A DNA stretch of 64,000 nucleotides from Fidelibacterota bacterium (GCA_016784025.1 JADHVL010000008.1:1-64000); one strand, 5' to 3'; counted from the stretch's first letter, positions 38,013 to 47,296 are shown. Notes: a model not told the origin generated them from the letters alone. Numbers and translations: made by a program.

Positions 38013-39329
38013 CTAGCTTCTGACAATCTCTTCTTCGAATTCAATACCCAGAGATTTTAATTCCATCAGCACTGGTTCGTAAATAATTGGATCCACGGGG
38101 ATTTGTACACCCGTCAAGTTTATTTTTCCTTCTAGAATGAGTTTTACTGCAATTGCCAGAGGCAATGATACTGTACGTGCCATGGAACTATTTCCATTGG
38201 GAATGCCATAATCAAAGAGGGTCGATGTGATCTCTTCTTTATGATCGGAGAAGGTTGCCTTGAATCTGTGCTGTAGCGCTACCATGTCACGTTCCCCCTC
38301 TCCATAAGCCATTTTGTCATTCATAATTTCAGCGAGAAGATCAATAGCACTTGTGGCTGGGAAATCAACAATTTTCGAGTCGAAAAGACCTAACCATTTC
38401 AGCGCCTTAACAATATCACCATCCTCTGCCACCCCAAGTTTGGATGCAACTTCTGCGCGAAGATTAGATTCATTTAGCCCACTTACTTTGGCCAGTATTC
38501 CAGCATAGCTACTTGCTCCGGCAGGAATTGGAGTCTCTGTGAGGAGATTCAAGGCCTTTAAAGCCAGGACCAGTTTATGCCAACCTGCATAGCGCAACGT
38601 CCCACGCATGAGAAGATCAATACCTTCCAGACCATATATGGCTTCATAGGCAGTAGAATCTCGATTCGGATACGCTTCAAAATTCTTTCCATCAATTTTC
38701 ATAGGTGCTGTTGAATAGAACAAGTCCTGGGCACTGATTTTCTTCAAAGCGCCCCCATCGATATATTGTGCTGGATTGTTGCCAGCAAGAAGGACGCCCT
38801 TGGGACTCCATGAAAATTTGTATCCAAATGGATTGGTATTTGCTTCAGGCGCAGGTAAACCACCACATACGGAAACGAACTCGTCAATCTTCCCTCCCCG
38901 CTTCTGCACGGAGTGAATGATCTGCATGGCTGACATATGGTCAATACCGGGATCGAGTCCAATTTCACATAGAAATAGCAAGTTTTTTTCACGGGCTTCT
39001 GCATCATAGGATTTCATCTCCTCTGAAACATAAGAAGCATTGACCATATGTTTGTCTGCTTGAAGACAATGTTTGGCTACAATGCCATGGAGGGCGTAGG
39101 GCAAAAGTGATACTACCAGATCCGATTCTGCCACCAATTGCCCCAGAGTGTCTTCATTATGGACATCTAGCCCTGCTGATTTTCCTCTGGAATGATTGTT
39201 AATCGCCTTGGCGGCATTTTCTTCGATGATATCTGCTACTGTTAGATAGAAATCCGTGTTCTTAAATAAATAGTCAATTATTGGCTGAGAAACGAGACCA
39301 GCCCCCAGAATCAGTACGTGTTTGCTCAT
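38013..39329 (-). CDS. Saccharopine dehydrogenase (LYS9/SDH type)
   Basis: Cleaves saccharopine to glutamate and alpha-aminoadipate semialdehyde with NAD(P). The N-terminal Rossmann fold begins at once: H-V-L-I-L-G-A-G-L-V-S-Q-P. Further signatures are N-A-S-Y-V-S near residue 100, G-L-D-P-G-I-D-H-M near 128, and C-G-G-L-P-A-P near 159, all typical of the SDH half of eukaryotic AASS and of fungal Lys9. The total length (438 residues from ATG 39329) equals that half alone. A TTG directly after the upstream stop would add three residues. The gene follows lysine-ketoglutarate reductase with essentially no gap, so the two halves of the eukaryotic fusion enzyme are split but adjacent here. Confidence 0.92.
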   Translation of the reverse strand: MSKHVLILGAGLVSQPIIDYLFKNTDFYLTVADIIEENAAKAINNHSRGKSAGLDVHNEDTLGQLVAESDLVVSLLPYALHGIVAKHCLQADKHMVNASYVSEEMKSYDAEAREKNLLFLCEIGLDPGIDHMSAMQIIHSVQKRGGKIDEFVSVCGGLPAPEANTNPFGYKFSWSPKGVLLAGNNPAQYIDGGALKKISAQDLFYSTAPMKIDGKNFEAYPNRDSTAYEAIYGLEGIDLLMRGTLRYAGWHKLVLALKALNLLTETPIPAGASSYAGILAKVSGLNESNLRAEVASKLGVAEDGDIVKALKWLGLFDSKIVDFPATSAIDLLAEIMNDKMAYGEGERDMVALQHRFKATFSDHKEEITSTLFDYGIPNGNSSMARTVSLPLAIAVKLILEGKINLTGVQIPVDPIIYEPVLMELKSLGIEFEEEIVRS

Positions 39330-39338
39330 TGGGTTCAA

Positions 39339-40637
39339 TTAGGCTTTCAGATATTTTTTCAACATTTCAAAATCAGGGGTCAATTTACCGGCATGGGCAA
39401 TCACAGCTCTTTTCACTTCAGCTGGAAGATCAAGGCTCTCAAAGGGCTCTGAATAGTCACAGGCTCCCATTGCATACACAAATGGGATAAGTGCCTCACC
39501 AAAGGCTTCAGAGGCTTCACGGGGCAATTCTGTGGGCAGATTGTCCACAGCCATTACCACAGGTCCTTCACCTTTAAAACCCATTATTTTTTTGCCCATA
39601 TTTATATCATGGATATAAACTGGATCCGGACTCAAAGTTGCTCCAGTATTGAACTGGATCGCACCATCAATATCACAGGTAATATCACCTACTACCATGA
39701 GGGTTTTATCTGCTGCATAGTGAGCCTTAATATCTTCAAGGGTCACAAGTCTGGGATAGGGAGTGTCCCAGTAAATGCAATTCACCAGCATGTGCATTTT
39801 ATTAAGGTAGGGTTGAAATTTGGCCCGATACTTTTCTGGATGATCAAAATAATCCTGAAGCTCAAATTCAGTATTGGAATCCAGGGGTTCAAACATGTCT
39901 TTTTCCTTAAACACCACTTTGATGAGCTGACCATGAAGCGCATCTAAATCCGCAGCAAGCAACTCCTCTGCACTCATCTCATGCATGGGTAGATTGGCCA
40001 GGATTTCCTGGGCTCCACCAGAGACATTGCCATAACCGGTCACACCGATAACAATGGCAGGTTTGTCCGCCATCCAGCGACTTATCTCTGATCCTAAAAT
40101 TTGAAGTGAGAGATTGATCTCTTCTAGATTAGCATAATCTTGAGCCTGCTTGATCTGGAGAAATGGACTATCGGTACCCAATGCTTTTAGGCGTTGTCCA
40201 TAGGACCAGAGGGTATTTACCATTCCAGCTAATCCTGCATGGCGACCAAAAAATACCAGACGACGGTTATTTTCATCGCGAATAAGTTCATAGTCCAGTA
40301 AGGTTGCCCCTGTATCAAGGACGTGTTGCAGCATAGGCATATTGTAGTCTTGCCCTTTTATGGTATGGGAGAAATAAAGATAAGCCTGATTACCACGGAT
40401 ATCTTTCACATCAATTTCTTTCACTGCCATAACCAGATTTGCATCTGCCAAATCCTGAGACATGGGGATATCCAATGAGTGGAATTCAACATCCAAAAAT
40501 ATCCGTTGTTCAGATGGCATGACCAGGATTGAGAGGTCAGGATTTTCCTTGTGTAGTTGTGTGATTTGCACAGGTGTCAGGGGTATCCGACCTTCCCCTG
40601 GTTTATGCTCAGCAATGATTCCAATCTTAACAGTCAT
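39339..40637 (-). CDS. Lysine-ketoglutarate reductase (LKR domain protein)
   Basis: Condenses lysine with 2-oxoglutarate and reduces the product to saccharopine. ATG 40637 was chosen over the longer frame because M-T-V-K-I-G-I opens the alanine-dehydrogenase/PNT-like N-terminal domain seen in LKR (E-x-K-P-G-E-G-R-I-P-L-T-P). 432 residues. Later motifs F-S-H-T-I-K-G-Q-D-Y-N near 90, L-D-Y-E-L-I near 115 and F-F-G-R-H-A-G-L-A-G-M near 128 are those of the LKR half of animal and plant AASS. A second Rossmann-like region follows (V-T-G-Y-G-N-V-S-G-G-A near 198). Placement before saccharopine dehydrogenase and ALDH7 completes the pathway from lysine to aminoadipate. Confidence 0.92.
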   Translation of the reverse strand: MTVKIGIIAEHKPGEGRIPLTPVQITQLHKENPDLSILVMPSEQRIFLDVEFHSLDIPMSQDLADANLVMAVKEIDVKDIRGNQAYLYFSHTIKGQDYNMPMLQHVLDTGATLLDYELIRDENNRRLVFFGRHAGLAGMVNTLWSYGQRLKALGTDSPFLQIKQAQDYANLEEINLSLQILGSEISRWMADKPAIVIGVTGYGNVSGGAQEILANLPMHEMSAEELLAADLDALHGQLIKVVFKEKDMFEPLDSNTEFELQDYFDHPEKYRAKFQPYLNKMHMLVNCIYWDTPYPRLVTLEDIKAHYAADKTLMVVGDITCDIDGAIQFNTGATLSPDPVYIHDINMGKKIMGFKGEGPVVMAVDNLPTELPREASEAFGEALIPFVYAMGACDYSEPFESLDLPAEVKRAVIAHAGKLTPDFEMLKKYLKA

Positions 40638-40858
40638 CAGCGGGATTTCCCTATCTTTAATAGTCCAATTGAAATGAAGCAATGCAATATAGTTTAGGGT
40701 GCTTCCGACTCAAGGTTTATGCTACACAATGTGGGGATTTGAGCAAGAATTCAGGATGAATTTCTGAGGATTATTAACGCGATTTATTTCTAAATATTGA
40801 ATATGGTTAATTCATTACTTATTAAGCAGTTATCAATATTTTTGAGCATTGACCTGAG

Positions 40859-41848
40859 TTATCGAATCCAGCCAATAAGACTTTCACTCTGTCTCGGTGA
40901 TTGTGTGAGATTAATTTCTGTCTTTGAAATCAAATCAGTGACAAAGATATCGAACTGTGGACTCCCTTCTGGGACCGGGCGAATGGTGGCTAGAAATTTA
41001 GAATCGCTGGTGAGAGCACCCTGTCTAGATTTGTGGCGATAAATCTCTTTGGTCTCTCTGGTTTCAGGATTGTATAGGGCGTAAATCCGATTCCCATTTT
41101 GATCTTTATCTCGAAATGAAAACAGAATATCTCCTGAAGCTGTCCATTGTTCCAGATAAACAAATTGATCCACAAAATGCATCTCACTACTTTCCGACTC
41201 TAAACCATATATAACAGATTTTATTGGTTCAGCAGTTTCGCCCATTTCATCGGTTTGGGGTATATTGCGATATATCAGCACCTCACCATTGGGATGCATG
41301 AGAGGCCAGATATGAGTTGAGACACCCCTATTGTCGCTAATTTGTTTAATTTCTTCATTACTGATCATATAGATGTTGGAGGTGCCGTCATGTGACAACG
41401 AGGCCTGCTCAGGCATAGACATGTACACGGATTGAGCATCCTTGAACACTGGCCATGCGCCCCCTCTGACCGTCATGACCTCAAGGTCGTTGGCCTGCCA
41501 TTTATTATTTACTTTTTGAATGGGTCCTAAAATGTGAATTGTCTTTTGATTGCGGCCATTGTCCACCACAAAAGTTATGAACTTTCCATCAGCACTCACT
41601 GAGGGAGTGAGAATGATTACATTTCCGGAAGTACAAATATAGATGACATTTTCACCTGCTGTATCCCTGACAAAAATCGCATCCCGACCATCTGCTTCGT
41701 TTATAAAGGCAATGGCCCCCATTTCTGTGGTCATGGTGTTGACATCTGGAGGTGCTGCTTTCAAGGAAGCAAAACCCACAAGAATGAGGAGCAATAGATG
41801 TGATTGTTTATGGAGCGATGTGAGAATGGAGCTAGATATGTTAATCAA
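40859..41848 (-). CDS. Exported TolB-like PD40 beta-propeller protein
   Basis: 329 residues with a signal peptide (about 15-32, ending S-L-K-A-A). The rest is a run of WD40-like/PD40 blades, with repeated patterns such as L-T-P-S-V-S-A-D-G-K-F-I-T-F and F-L-A-T-I-R-P-V-P-E-G-S-P-Q-F-D-I-F-V, like the C-terminal propeller of TolB. The TolB N-terminal domain is absent, so it is probably not the Tol-system TolB itself. It stands alone: 221 bases from the lysine-pathway genes and 173 from trmH, all on the minus strand. A periplasmic interaction scaffold is the likely role. Confidence 0.75.
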   Translation of the reverse strand: MINISSSILTSLHKQSHLLLLILVGFASLKAAPPDVNTMTTEMGAIAFINEADGRDAIFVRDTAGENVIYICTSGNVIILTPSVSADGKFITFVVDNGRNQKTIHILGPIQKVNNKWQANDLEVMTVRGGAWPVFKDAQSVYMSMPEQASLSHDGTSNIYMISNEEIKQISDNRGVSTHIWPLMHPNGEVLIYRNIPQTDEMGETAEPIKSVIYGLESESSEMHFVDQFVYLEQWTASGDILFSFRDKDQNGNRIYALYNPETRETKEIYRHKSRQGALTSDSKFLATIRPVPEGSPQFDIFVTDLISKTEINLTQSPRQSESLIGWIR

Positions 41849-42021
41849 AACTGAATTCCTTACATGGGTTTCAGACGAACACTAAGAAGATTGACAACAT
41901 ACCTATCTCTGTGCCAACAACAAACCTTCTTTTTAATCAATAGAGGTAAGTCTCCTGAATCATATTTGGTCAGATGAAACCGAGGACGAAATGGGAGACC
42001 CACCACAATTAAGCGTTGGGC

Positions 42022-42666
42022 TTACTTGCGTCGCTTACGCTTATTAATATTTATATTTACCCATTCATCCGTCATCTGCTCCAGAAATTCAGGGCTTGAT
42101 TCTGGATTGGGATATTTTCCACCTGCGATTCGCTGTCTACACGCTTCAAAGAGAACCACTGCAGTAGCCACCGATACATTCAAGCTTTCAACCATACCGA
42201 ACATGGGGACAACAATGTTGGCATCGGCAAGTTTGGTCATTTCAGAAGAAACGCCTCGGTTTTCATTCCCCAGGATGATTGCAGAGGGTTGAGTCCAGTC
42301 AATATCATGGATAGTAACTGCGTCTATGGCAAGATGGGTCGTATAAATTTTAAAACCCCTCTGCTTTAAATCTGCAGCCAGCTTCGCAGGATCACGATAT
42401 TTATTCTGTTTGACCCATTTCCCGCTACCAGTAGTCACTTTAGGATGTAGAGCAGGGAAACTCTCTTTTGTGTACAGCAGTTGAACTTCATCAATACCCA
42501 CTGCATCGGCAGATCTGAAAATGGCAGCTACATTGTGGGGATCATGAATATTTTCTAGAATGACGGTAAGATCGAATTGCCGATGACTGACAACTCGCTT
42601 AATTGTATCCAGTCGCTTCGCAGTAATGGTACCTACGATCTCATCAGGGGGTAGGTTGGACTTCAA
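42022..42666 (-). CDS. TrmH-family RNA 2'-O-methyltransferase
   Basis: SPOUT-fold enzyme of 214 residues that transfers a methyl group from S-adenosylmethionine to a ribose 2'-hydroxyl of RNA. The three family motifs are present: motif 1 H-D-P-H-N-V-A-A-I-F-R-S-A with N45 and R51, motif 2 I-I-L-G-N-E-N-R-G-V near 128-137, and motif 3 G-M-V-E-S-L-N-V-S-V-A-T-A near 157-169. Size and lack of an N-terminal substrate-binding domain fit tRNA Gm18-type TrmH better than rRNA-type RlmB. It is the last gene of the chain DUF971 - membrane protein - YbjQ - TrmH, ten bases after the YbjQ stop. Confidence 0.9.
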   Translation of the reverse strand: MKSNLPPDEIVGTITAKRLDTIKRVVSHRQFDLTVILENIHDPHNVAAIFRSADAVGIDEVQLLYTKESFPALHPKVTTGSGKWVKQNKYRDPAKLAADLKQRGFKIYTTHLAIDAVTIHDIDWTQPSAIILGNENRGVSSEMTKLADANIVVPMFGMVESLNVSVATAVVLFEACRQRIAGGKYPNPESSPEFLEQMTDEWVNININKRKRRK

Positions 42667-42676
42667 TATCTGCTTC

Positions 42677-42991
42677 TTAAAATTTTACAGCAGTTCCAAA
42701 GGCCATGACTTCAGCAGTTCCCTGCATAATCATTGCAGTTGAAAAGCGTACACCAACGACAGCGTCCGCTTCCATATCTTCAGCCTTTTGCAGCATGCGT
42801 TCAATGGCTTGATTGCGGGCATGCGCCATCATTTCCGTATATTCTGGAACTTCACCACCAACCAGGGTTCTTAAACCGGCCATGATATCTCTACCTATGT
42901 TACGAGCCCTGATGGTACTACCCATCGCTACACCGATATGTTTGGATATTTGCTTTCCGGCTACCTTCTCTGTTGTATACCATGCTACCAT
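42677..42991 (-). CDS. YbjQ/UPF0145 family protein
   Basis: 104 residues, standard length. The family pattern is seen in G-S-T-I-R-A-R-N-I-G-R-D, then M-x-x-x-A-x-x-M-E-A-D-A-V-V-G-V-R-F and the ending M-A-F-G-T-A-V. The fold is a small pentameric alpha/beta ring; cellular function is not established, although annotations often mention metal binding. Its start overlaps the end of the small membrane protein by seven bases, so it is probably made with it. Confidence 0.88.
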   Translation of the reverse strand: MVAWYTTEKVAGKQISKHIGVAMGSTIRARNIGRDIMAGLRTLVGGEVPEYTEMMAHARNQAIERMLQKAEDMEADAVVGVRFSTAMIMQGTAEVMAFGTAVKF

Positions 42992-43245
42992 TTTTCTCTC
43001 CTGAATTTTTCAGTTTTACGCATCTCCACTCGCTGAACAATGACATAAATCAGGGCAGCTACAATCACGAGAATAATACTTGTGGCCAATACCCTTTCAA
43101 AAGTCGAGACTGCCTCTCCCTGCCACAGATCCCACGCAATGCTGTATAATCCAATACTTGCCAGAATGATCATACCGGCTACAAATATCCGCGAGAAGAG
43201 ATTTGAATCCCCTCGTTGGGGCTGGTTATTCTTCGTCTGGTTCAC
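42985..43245 (-). CDS. Small two-helix membrane protein
   Basis: 86 residues with two hydrophobic segments (about 20-39 and 50-70) and charged ends; the C-terminus is strongly basic (R-V-E-M-R-K-T-E-K-F-R-R-E-K-W). No family recognised. It overlaps the DUF971 gene by 20 bases and the YbjQ gene by seven, which is the main support that it is real. Confidence 0.7.
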   Translation of the reverse strand: MNQTKNNQPQRGDSNLFSRIFVAGMIILASIGLYSIAWDLWQGEAVSTFERVLATSIILVIVAALIYVIVQRVEMRKTEKFRREKW

Positions 43246-43540
43246 CGAGAGCCTTTAAAAGCTTCAGAGTATAAATTCCAGAATCGTGTCGATCTGCCCA
43301 TGTAAATTGAATGGCGTAGTGTCCCACCCACCGAAAAGATTGCAGCTCATAGGTGCTGGCTGTTTTCAACATGGGCAAGCCAAAGGTCTTATGTCCAAAG
43401 AGATCGCTTTCGCCTGAGCAATTTGCGCAGGGACAAGCGTCTCGGAGTTTATGATAGTCAATCAGTGCTTCATCACCATCATCCCAGCGAATCGCTACGC
43501 CCACAGGAAGTTGGATGAGTTCTAGTATTTTCATGTTCAT
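43226..43540 (-). CDS. DUF971 domain protein
   Basis: 104 residues made almost wholly of DUF971, the domain also found at the N-terminus of gamma-butyrobetaine hydroxylase. The cysteine motif C-P-C-A-N-C near residue 36-41 and the final W-x-x-x-H-D-S-G-I-Y can both be seen. The free-standing form is common near Fe-S and Mrp-type genes in other bacteria, but none is here. The start is either of two ATGs six bases apart after AAGGA. It is the first gene of the four-gene chain ending with trmH. Confidence 0.85.
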   Translation of the reverse strand: MNMKILELIQLPVGVAIRWDDGDEALIDYHKLRDACPCANCSGESDLFGHKTFGLPMLKTASTYELQSFRWVGHYAIQFTWADRHDSGIYTLKLLKALGEPDEE

Positions 43541-43661
43541 GGATCCTTTCGACGCAAATATAAGCGCTTCAAGCGAGACAGAAATAATTATCGAGGATAG
43601 TCCTAAATGAAGTCATCCTATTTCTGAGACTTTTTGTATCAACTCCTCGCTGTGATAGTAC

Positions 43662-43692
43662 AAAAAAAGCCCTGGATTGTTCCAGGGCTTTT
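43662..43692 (-). terminator. Intrinsic terminator of the UMF1-type transporter
   Basis: AAGCCCTGG, six-base loop, CCAGGGCTT, followed on the minus strand by seven T residues. It lies 21 bases after the transporter stop at 43713 and separates it from the DUF971 chain. The plus-strand side has a weaker T-run as well. Confidence 0.9.
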
Positions 43693-43712
43693 ATGTTGGA
43701 TTGTTTAAGTAC

Positions 43713-45053
43713 TTATTCTGAATGTTCCTCAATATAAGCAGCTTCTCGCTTGCCTTCTTCTTCATCAACAAATTTGAAAAGGATGGCGCCAATAACGAAA
43801 AGTACCACTACAGATCCAATACCCCAGCGAGAGGCAATTTGGCCGATAGCCATCTGCTGCTCCGGAGTATTCGCCAGTGGTCCCAGAGTACCCTTAATGG
43901 TTAAACCTACCACACCGATCAGGAGCGGACCAAGGATTGCCGCAAATTTTCCCAGCATATTGTAGAAACCGTAAAATTCGCCTTCTTGTCCCTTAGGAAT
44001 CAGTCTGGAGTAATAAGAACGACTCAAAGCCTGGATTCCACCCTGAACCAGTCCAATTGCGATGGCAAGGGCATAGAATTCTATGGGTTTGGTCATGAGG
44101 ACACCATAAAAGGTGATAATGATGTAGGCGAATATTGCCAGGTATATGGATTTTCTAACGCCCCACCTTTCACCAAGTCTTCCAAAAACTATGGCTGCAG
44201 GGAATCCCACGAATTGTGTAATTAGTAGAGCAATGATGAGGTCATTTGATTCAAAGCCAATTGACATGCCATAGTCTACAGCCATTCTGATAATGGTATC
44301 TACACCATCAATATAGAACCAGTAGGCTAACAGGAATATTGATACTGTCTGGAGATGTCTGATTTTTTTCCAGGTATCCAGATATTGCTTAAATCCCGCT
44401 TTTATGACCTCAATAACGCCCATACTGGTTTCTGGTCGTTTCTCCTCCACCCAAAAGATGGTAAAGAGGGTAAATAATCCCCACCAGATTGCTACAGAGA
44501 GAAAGGATATACGAACTGCCTGAGCTGGTCCGTCAAGTCCAAAGGTCTCAGGAAACAGTGTCATGGCTACATTCAAGGCAAACAGTACTCCTCCTCCCAG
44601 ATAGCCCATGCCAAAACCCAGACCTGAAATTCGGTCAATATTTTTCTCATTGGTGACACTGGGCAGGAGTGCATCATAAAAAATGTTGGCACCAGAAAAA
44701 CCTATAATACCCATTATGTATACAAAAATGGCCATTTGCCAATTGCCTTCCTGTACGAGGAAAAGACCAGCAGTCATGAGGGCACCCAGATAGGCAAAAA
44801 AGATCAGGAATTTTTTCTTGGCAGAACCTTTATCAGCGATGGCACCTAAAATGGGAGCCATTAAAGCAACAATGAGACTGGCAATAGAGTTAGCAGCACC
44901 TAATTGGGCGGTACTGACATTTACATCTGCACCAGCACTCCAATAACTTTTAAAAAATATCGGGAAAAATCCAGCCATAACAGTGGTGGCAAAAGCTGAG
45001 TTGGCCCAGTCATACATTGCCCAGCCCCAGATTCCCTTTTTGGTTTTATCCAT
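43713..45053 (-). CDS. UMF1/Atg22-like MFS transporter
   Basis: 446 residues with about twelve membrane segments. The start M-D-K-T-K-K-G-I-W-G-W-A-M-Y-D-W-A-N-S-A-F-A-T-T is a hallmark of the UMF1 group related to vacuolar Atg22. Atg22 exports amino acids from vacuoles; bacterial substrates are not known. GAGGG eight bases upstream supports the ATG. It follows the salvage island on the same strand but is separated from it by 249 bases with a palindromic element. Membership of that island is therefore possible but unproven. Confidence 0.88.
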   Translation of the reverse strand: MDKTKKGIWGWAMYDWANSAFATTVMAGFFPIFFKSYWSAGADVNVSTAQLGAANSIASLIVALMAPILGAIADKGSAKKKFLIFFAYLGALMTAGLFLVQEGNWQMAIFVYIMGIIGFSGANIFYDALLPSVTNEKNIDRISGLGFGMGYLGGGVLFALNVAMTLFPETFGLDGPAQAVRISFLSVAIWWGLFTLFTIFWVEEKRPETSMGVIEVIKAGFKQYLDTWKKIRHLQTVSIFLLAYWFYIDGVDTIIRMAVDYGMSIGFESNDLIIALLITQFVGFPAAIVFGRLGERWGVRKSIYLAIFAYIIITFYGVLMTKPIEFYALAIAIGLVQGGIQALSRSYYSRLIPKGQEGEFYGFYNMLGKFAAILGPLLIGVVGLTIKGTLGPLANTPEQQMAIGQIASRWGIGSVVVLFVIGAILFKFVDEEEGKREAAYIEEHSE

Positions 45054-45192
45054 GAGTTAACCCTCTCTGTTTACCAATACAGCACAAGCTGAAATGGTTA
45101 TCGGTTCTTTATTCTACTGAGATGTTTAAGACTTCGTAATCAATATAGGCTGACACTGATATATGTGAAGGGATTTCTTGGAATACAATGGC

Positions 45193-45295
45193 TTCTCCAG
45201 GCTGGGATTGCCTTCACTACGTTCGGCTTACTCTGTTTGGTTGAGCAATTCTTTATGTTCTTGCCCGACTCCGTTTCGAATCCCAGCCTGGAGAA
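45193..45295. repeat. Inverted-repeat element with 17-bp perfect arms
   Basis: TTCTCCAGGCTGGGATT at 45193-45209 and its exact reverse complement at 45279-45295, with 69 bases between. It starts eight bases past the sodium:solute symporter stop (45303). The interior (C-T-T-C-A-C-T-A-C-G-T-T-C-G-G-C at its left) looks REP-like. No open frame with coding character crosses it. A short non-autonomous mobile or REP/BIME-type element is the best guess; a long-stem terminator is the alternative. Confidence 0.65.
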
Positions 45296-45302
45296 TGCCG
45301 GA

Positions 45303-47264
45303 TCAAACGGTAATCTTTGAGATGGTAAATTTCCACATCCAGGCAAATCCTGCCAAAGCTAGAATGAACAGACCAATACCAATCCCCCAGTTGCCGAAGA
45401 CCATGTGTCCAATGGCAAAGGTTAAGCCCCAGATCATGGCCACACCGGCGACCCAGTTTCCTAGAAAACCTTTTGAAACTGGTTGCAGGGTATGGGTGAC
45501 CTTTGACTGGATCGGCGCCCACCATCCACCAGGCTGAACCCTCTGATAAAAATTTACCAGGGTTTCTTCACTTTCCGGTTTGGTAAGAAATGTTACTGTA
45601 ACCCAAGAGATGATGGAAACCGGGACTATGATTAACAATTTCAAATGGAATTTCATTGTGATCCCGAAGAAAACAGGATCAGGACCGAATAGTTCATACT
45701 CCAGGCCCGTTCCAATAGTTTGAAAATATGCTACAATTTCGAAAATGATGGCCATGACCAGCGAAGCAGACAAGGCTGTAATCTCGGACCAGGCATTGAT
45801 ACGCCACCAGAACCACCGCAGGATGATGACAAGACCAATCCCAGCCCCCATGGCAGCCATAAATTTCCAGGCTTTTTCAATACTTTGCATCTGCATGGCT
45901 ATGTAGGCGGCTACAATCATGAGGACGACTGTGGCTATTTTCGATATCACCACATAGTGACGCTGCGCAGTATCATGATTTGCAAATGCGGATTCCGGTT
46001 TGAAAAAGCGTTTGTATACATCATTAATGAGATAGGAAGCCGCCCAATTCAGATGGGTGTCGATGGTGGACATGAATGCGGCTAAGAATGAGACGACCAG
46101 GAGACCTCTCATCCCACTGCCTAACAACTCTTTCATTACCAGAGGATATGCTGCTTTGGTGCCAAGTTCATGAGCGCTCAAATCAGTAAACATAACAATT
46201 GAGGCGAGAGCAACCACAATCCAGGGCCACACTCTTAATGCATAATGAGCAGTTTGATACCATAAGGTAGCTGCCAATGCATGCCGTTCATCTCTGGCGG
46301 AGCCCATGCGTTGGATGATATAGCCACCACCATCAGTGTTATACATGGACCACCACAAAATGGTCATATATACCAGGAATTGCGAGAAGGGGGATTCCCA
46401 AAAAGCGATGGTAAAGAAACCAGCCTCAGGGATTGGTGGTATAAAACTTAGCGTATTTTCGTGGACAATGGGGGTTTGGGAGAGTTGTTGCTTTAAGCCT
46501 TCCAGCGAAGCACTCAACTCCACACTTCTCAATGAATCCGTCGCCACTGCGATTTGCGATGTCACCTGTTGAATGTTGGCTTCAATAGTAGCATGTTCAC
46601 CAGTAAAGCTTCGTAATTTCTCCAAGATTACATCCATTCCACCAGCATAATTCACGGCAATAATCGCCAGAGCAATCGACCCAAACATGGCAATAACGAA
46701 TTGGACTAAATCGGTGATGACAACTCCCCAGAAACCCGAGAGTAATGAGTAGATCACCGCAATGACCACACATATCCAGACTGCTGCCCATTTGTCCACA
46801 TCCAGCATGACAGCTGCAATGGATGCCATGGCGTTGATCACCCAGCCCATGACAATGAAATTGTACATGATAGCAAAGAAACCAACTTTGAATAAACGTA
46901 AACCGGCAGCAGGCTTGCCTGAGTATCTTATTTCAATCAACTCATTATCGGTAAGTACCTCTGCCCTTCTCCACAATCTGGAGAAGAGGAAAACACCCAA
47001 TAGTCCAGCCAATAATTGATTCCACCAGAACCAATTTTGCCAGATACCAGGTCCGCGAACAAATTCAGTGACTGCAAGGGGTGTATCTGCAGCAAATGTA
47101 GTGGCCACCATTGAGGTCCCAACCACCCACCAGGGCAGAGTTCTTCCTGCCATAAAATATTCGCTGGTTGAACCGGCAGCTCTCTTGTAAAAAAAGATCC
47201 CAACACCCATTGAAAAAGCAATGTATGCAACGATGATTGACCAATCCAAAAATGAGAGAGCCAT
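45303..47264 (-). CDS. Sodium:solute symporter (SSS family)
   Basis: 653 residues, about 13-14 membrane segments. S-T-S-E-Y-F-M-A-G-R-T-L-P-W-W near residue 32-46 and the following S-M-V-A-T-T-F-A-A-D-T-P are typical of SSS transporters, which use the sodium gradient to import sugars, amino acids or vitamins. Between segments near residue 205 and 290 there is an extra hydrophilic, coiled-coil-like stretch rich in S, E and Q that is longer than in standard members. It is 32 bases downstream of the AmpG-like gene, so both transporters are probably co-expressed with the NamZ/GH18 hydrolases. An amino-sugar or muropeptide fragment as substrate is inference. Confidence 0.9.
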   Translation of the reverse strand: MALSFLDWSIIVAYIAFSMGVGIFFYKRAAGSTSEYFMAGRTLPWWVVGTSMVATTFAADTPLAVTEFVRGPGIWQNWFWWNQLLAGLLGVFLFSRLWRRAEVLTDNELIEIRYSGKPAAGLRLFKVGFFAIMYNFIVMGWVINAMASIAAVMLDVDKWAAVWICVVIAVIYSLLSGFWGVVITDLVQFVIAMFGSIALAIIAVNYAGGMDVILEKLRSFTGEHATIEANIQQVTSQIAVATDSLRSVELSASLEGLKQQLSQTPIVHENTLSFIPPIPEAGFFTIAFWESPFSQFLVYMTILWWSMYNTDGGGYIIQRMGSARDERHALAATLWYQTAHYALRVWPWIVVALASIVMFTDLSAHELGTKAAYPLVMKELLGSGMRGLLVVSFLAAFMSTIDTHLNWAASYLINDVYKRFFKPESAFANHDTAQRHYVVISKIATVVLMIVAAYIAMQMQSIEKAWKFMAAMGAGIGLVIILRWFWWRINAWSEITALSASLVMAIIFEIVAYFQTIGTGLEYELFGPDPVFFGITMKFHLKLLIIVPVSIISWVTVTFLTKPESEETLVNFYQRVQPGGWWAPIQSKVTHTLQPVSKGFLGNWVAGVAMIWGLTFAIGHMVFGNWGIGIGLFILALAGFAWMWKFTISKITV

Positions 47265-47296
47265 GACCTATCCTTTCATCCGTGTTCTAAGCGTAA

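Noticed and set aside
42022-42666. Assignment as RlmB
   Set aside because: The N-terminal substrate-binding domain of RlmB is absent; kept as TrmH family.
45140-45346. Small open frame across the symporter 3' end
   Set aside because: It runs through the inverted-repeat element and the end of the SSS gene in another frame and has no ribosome site.
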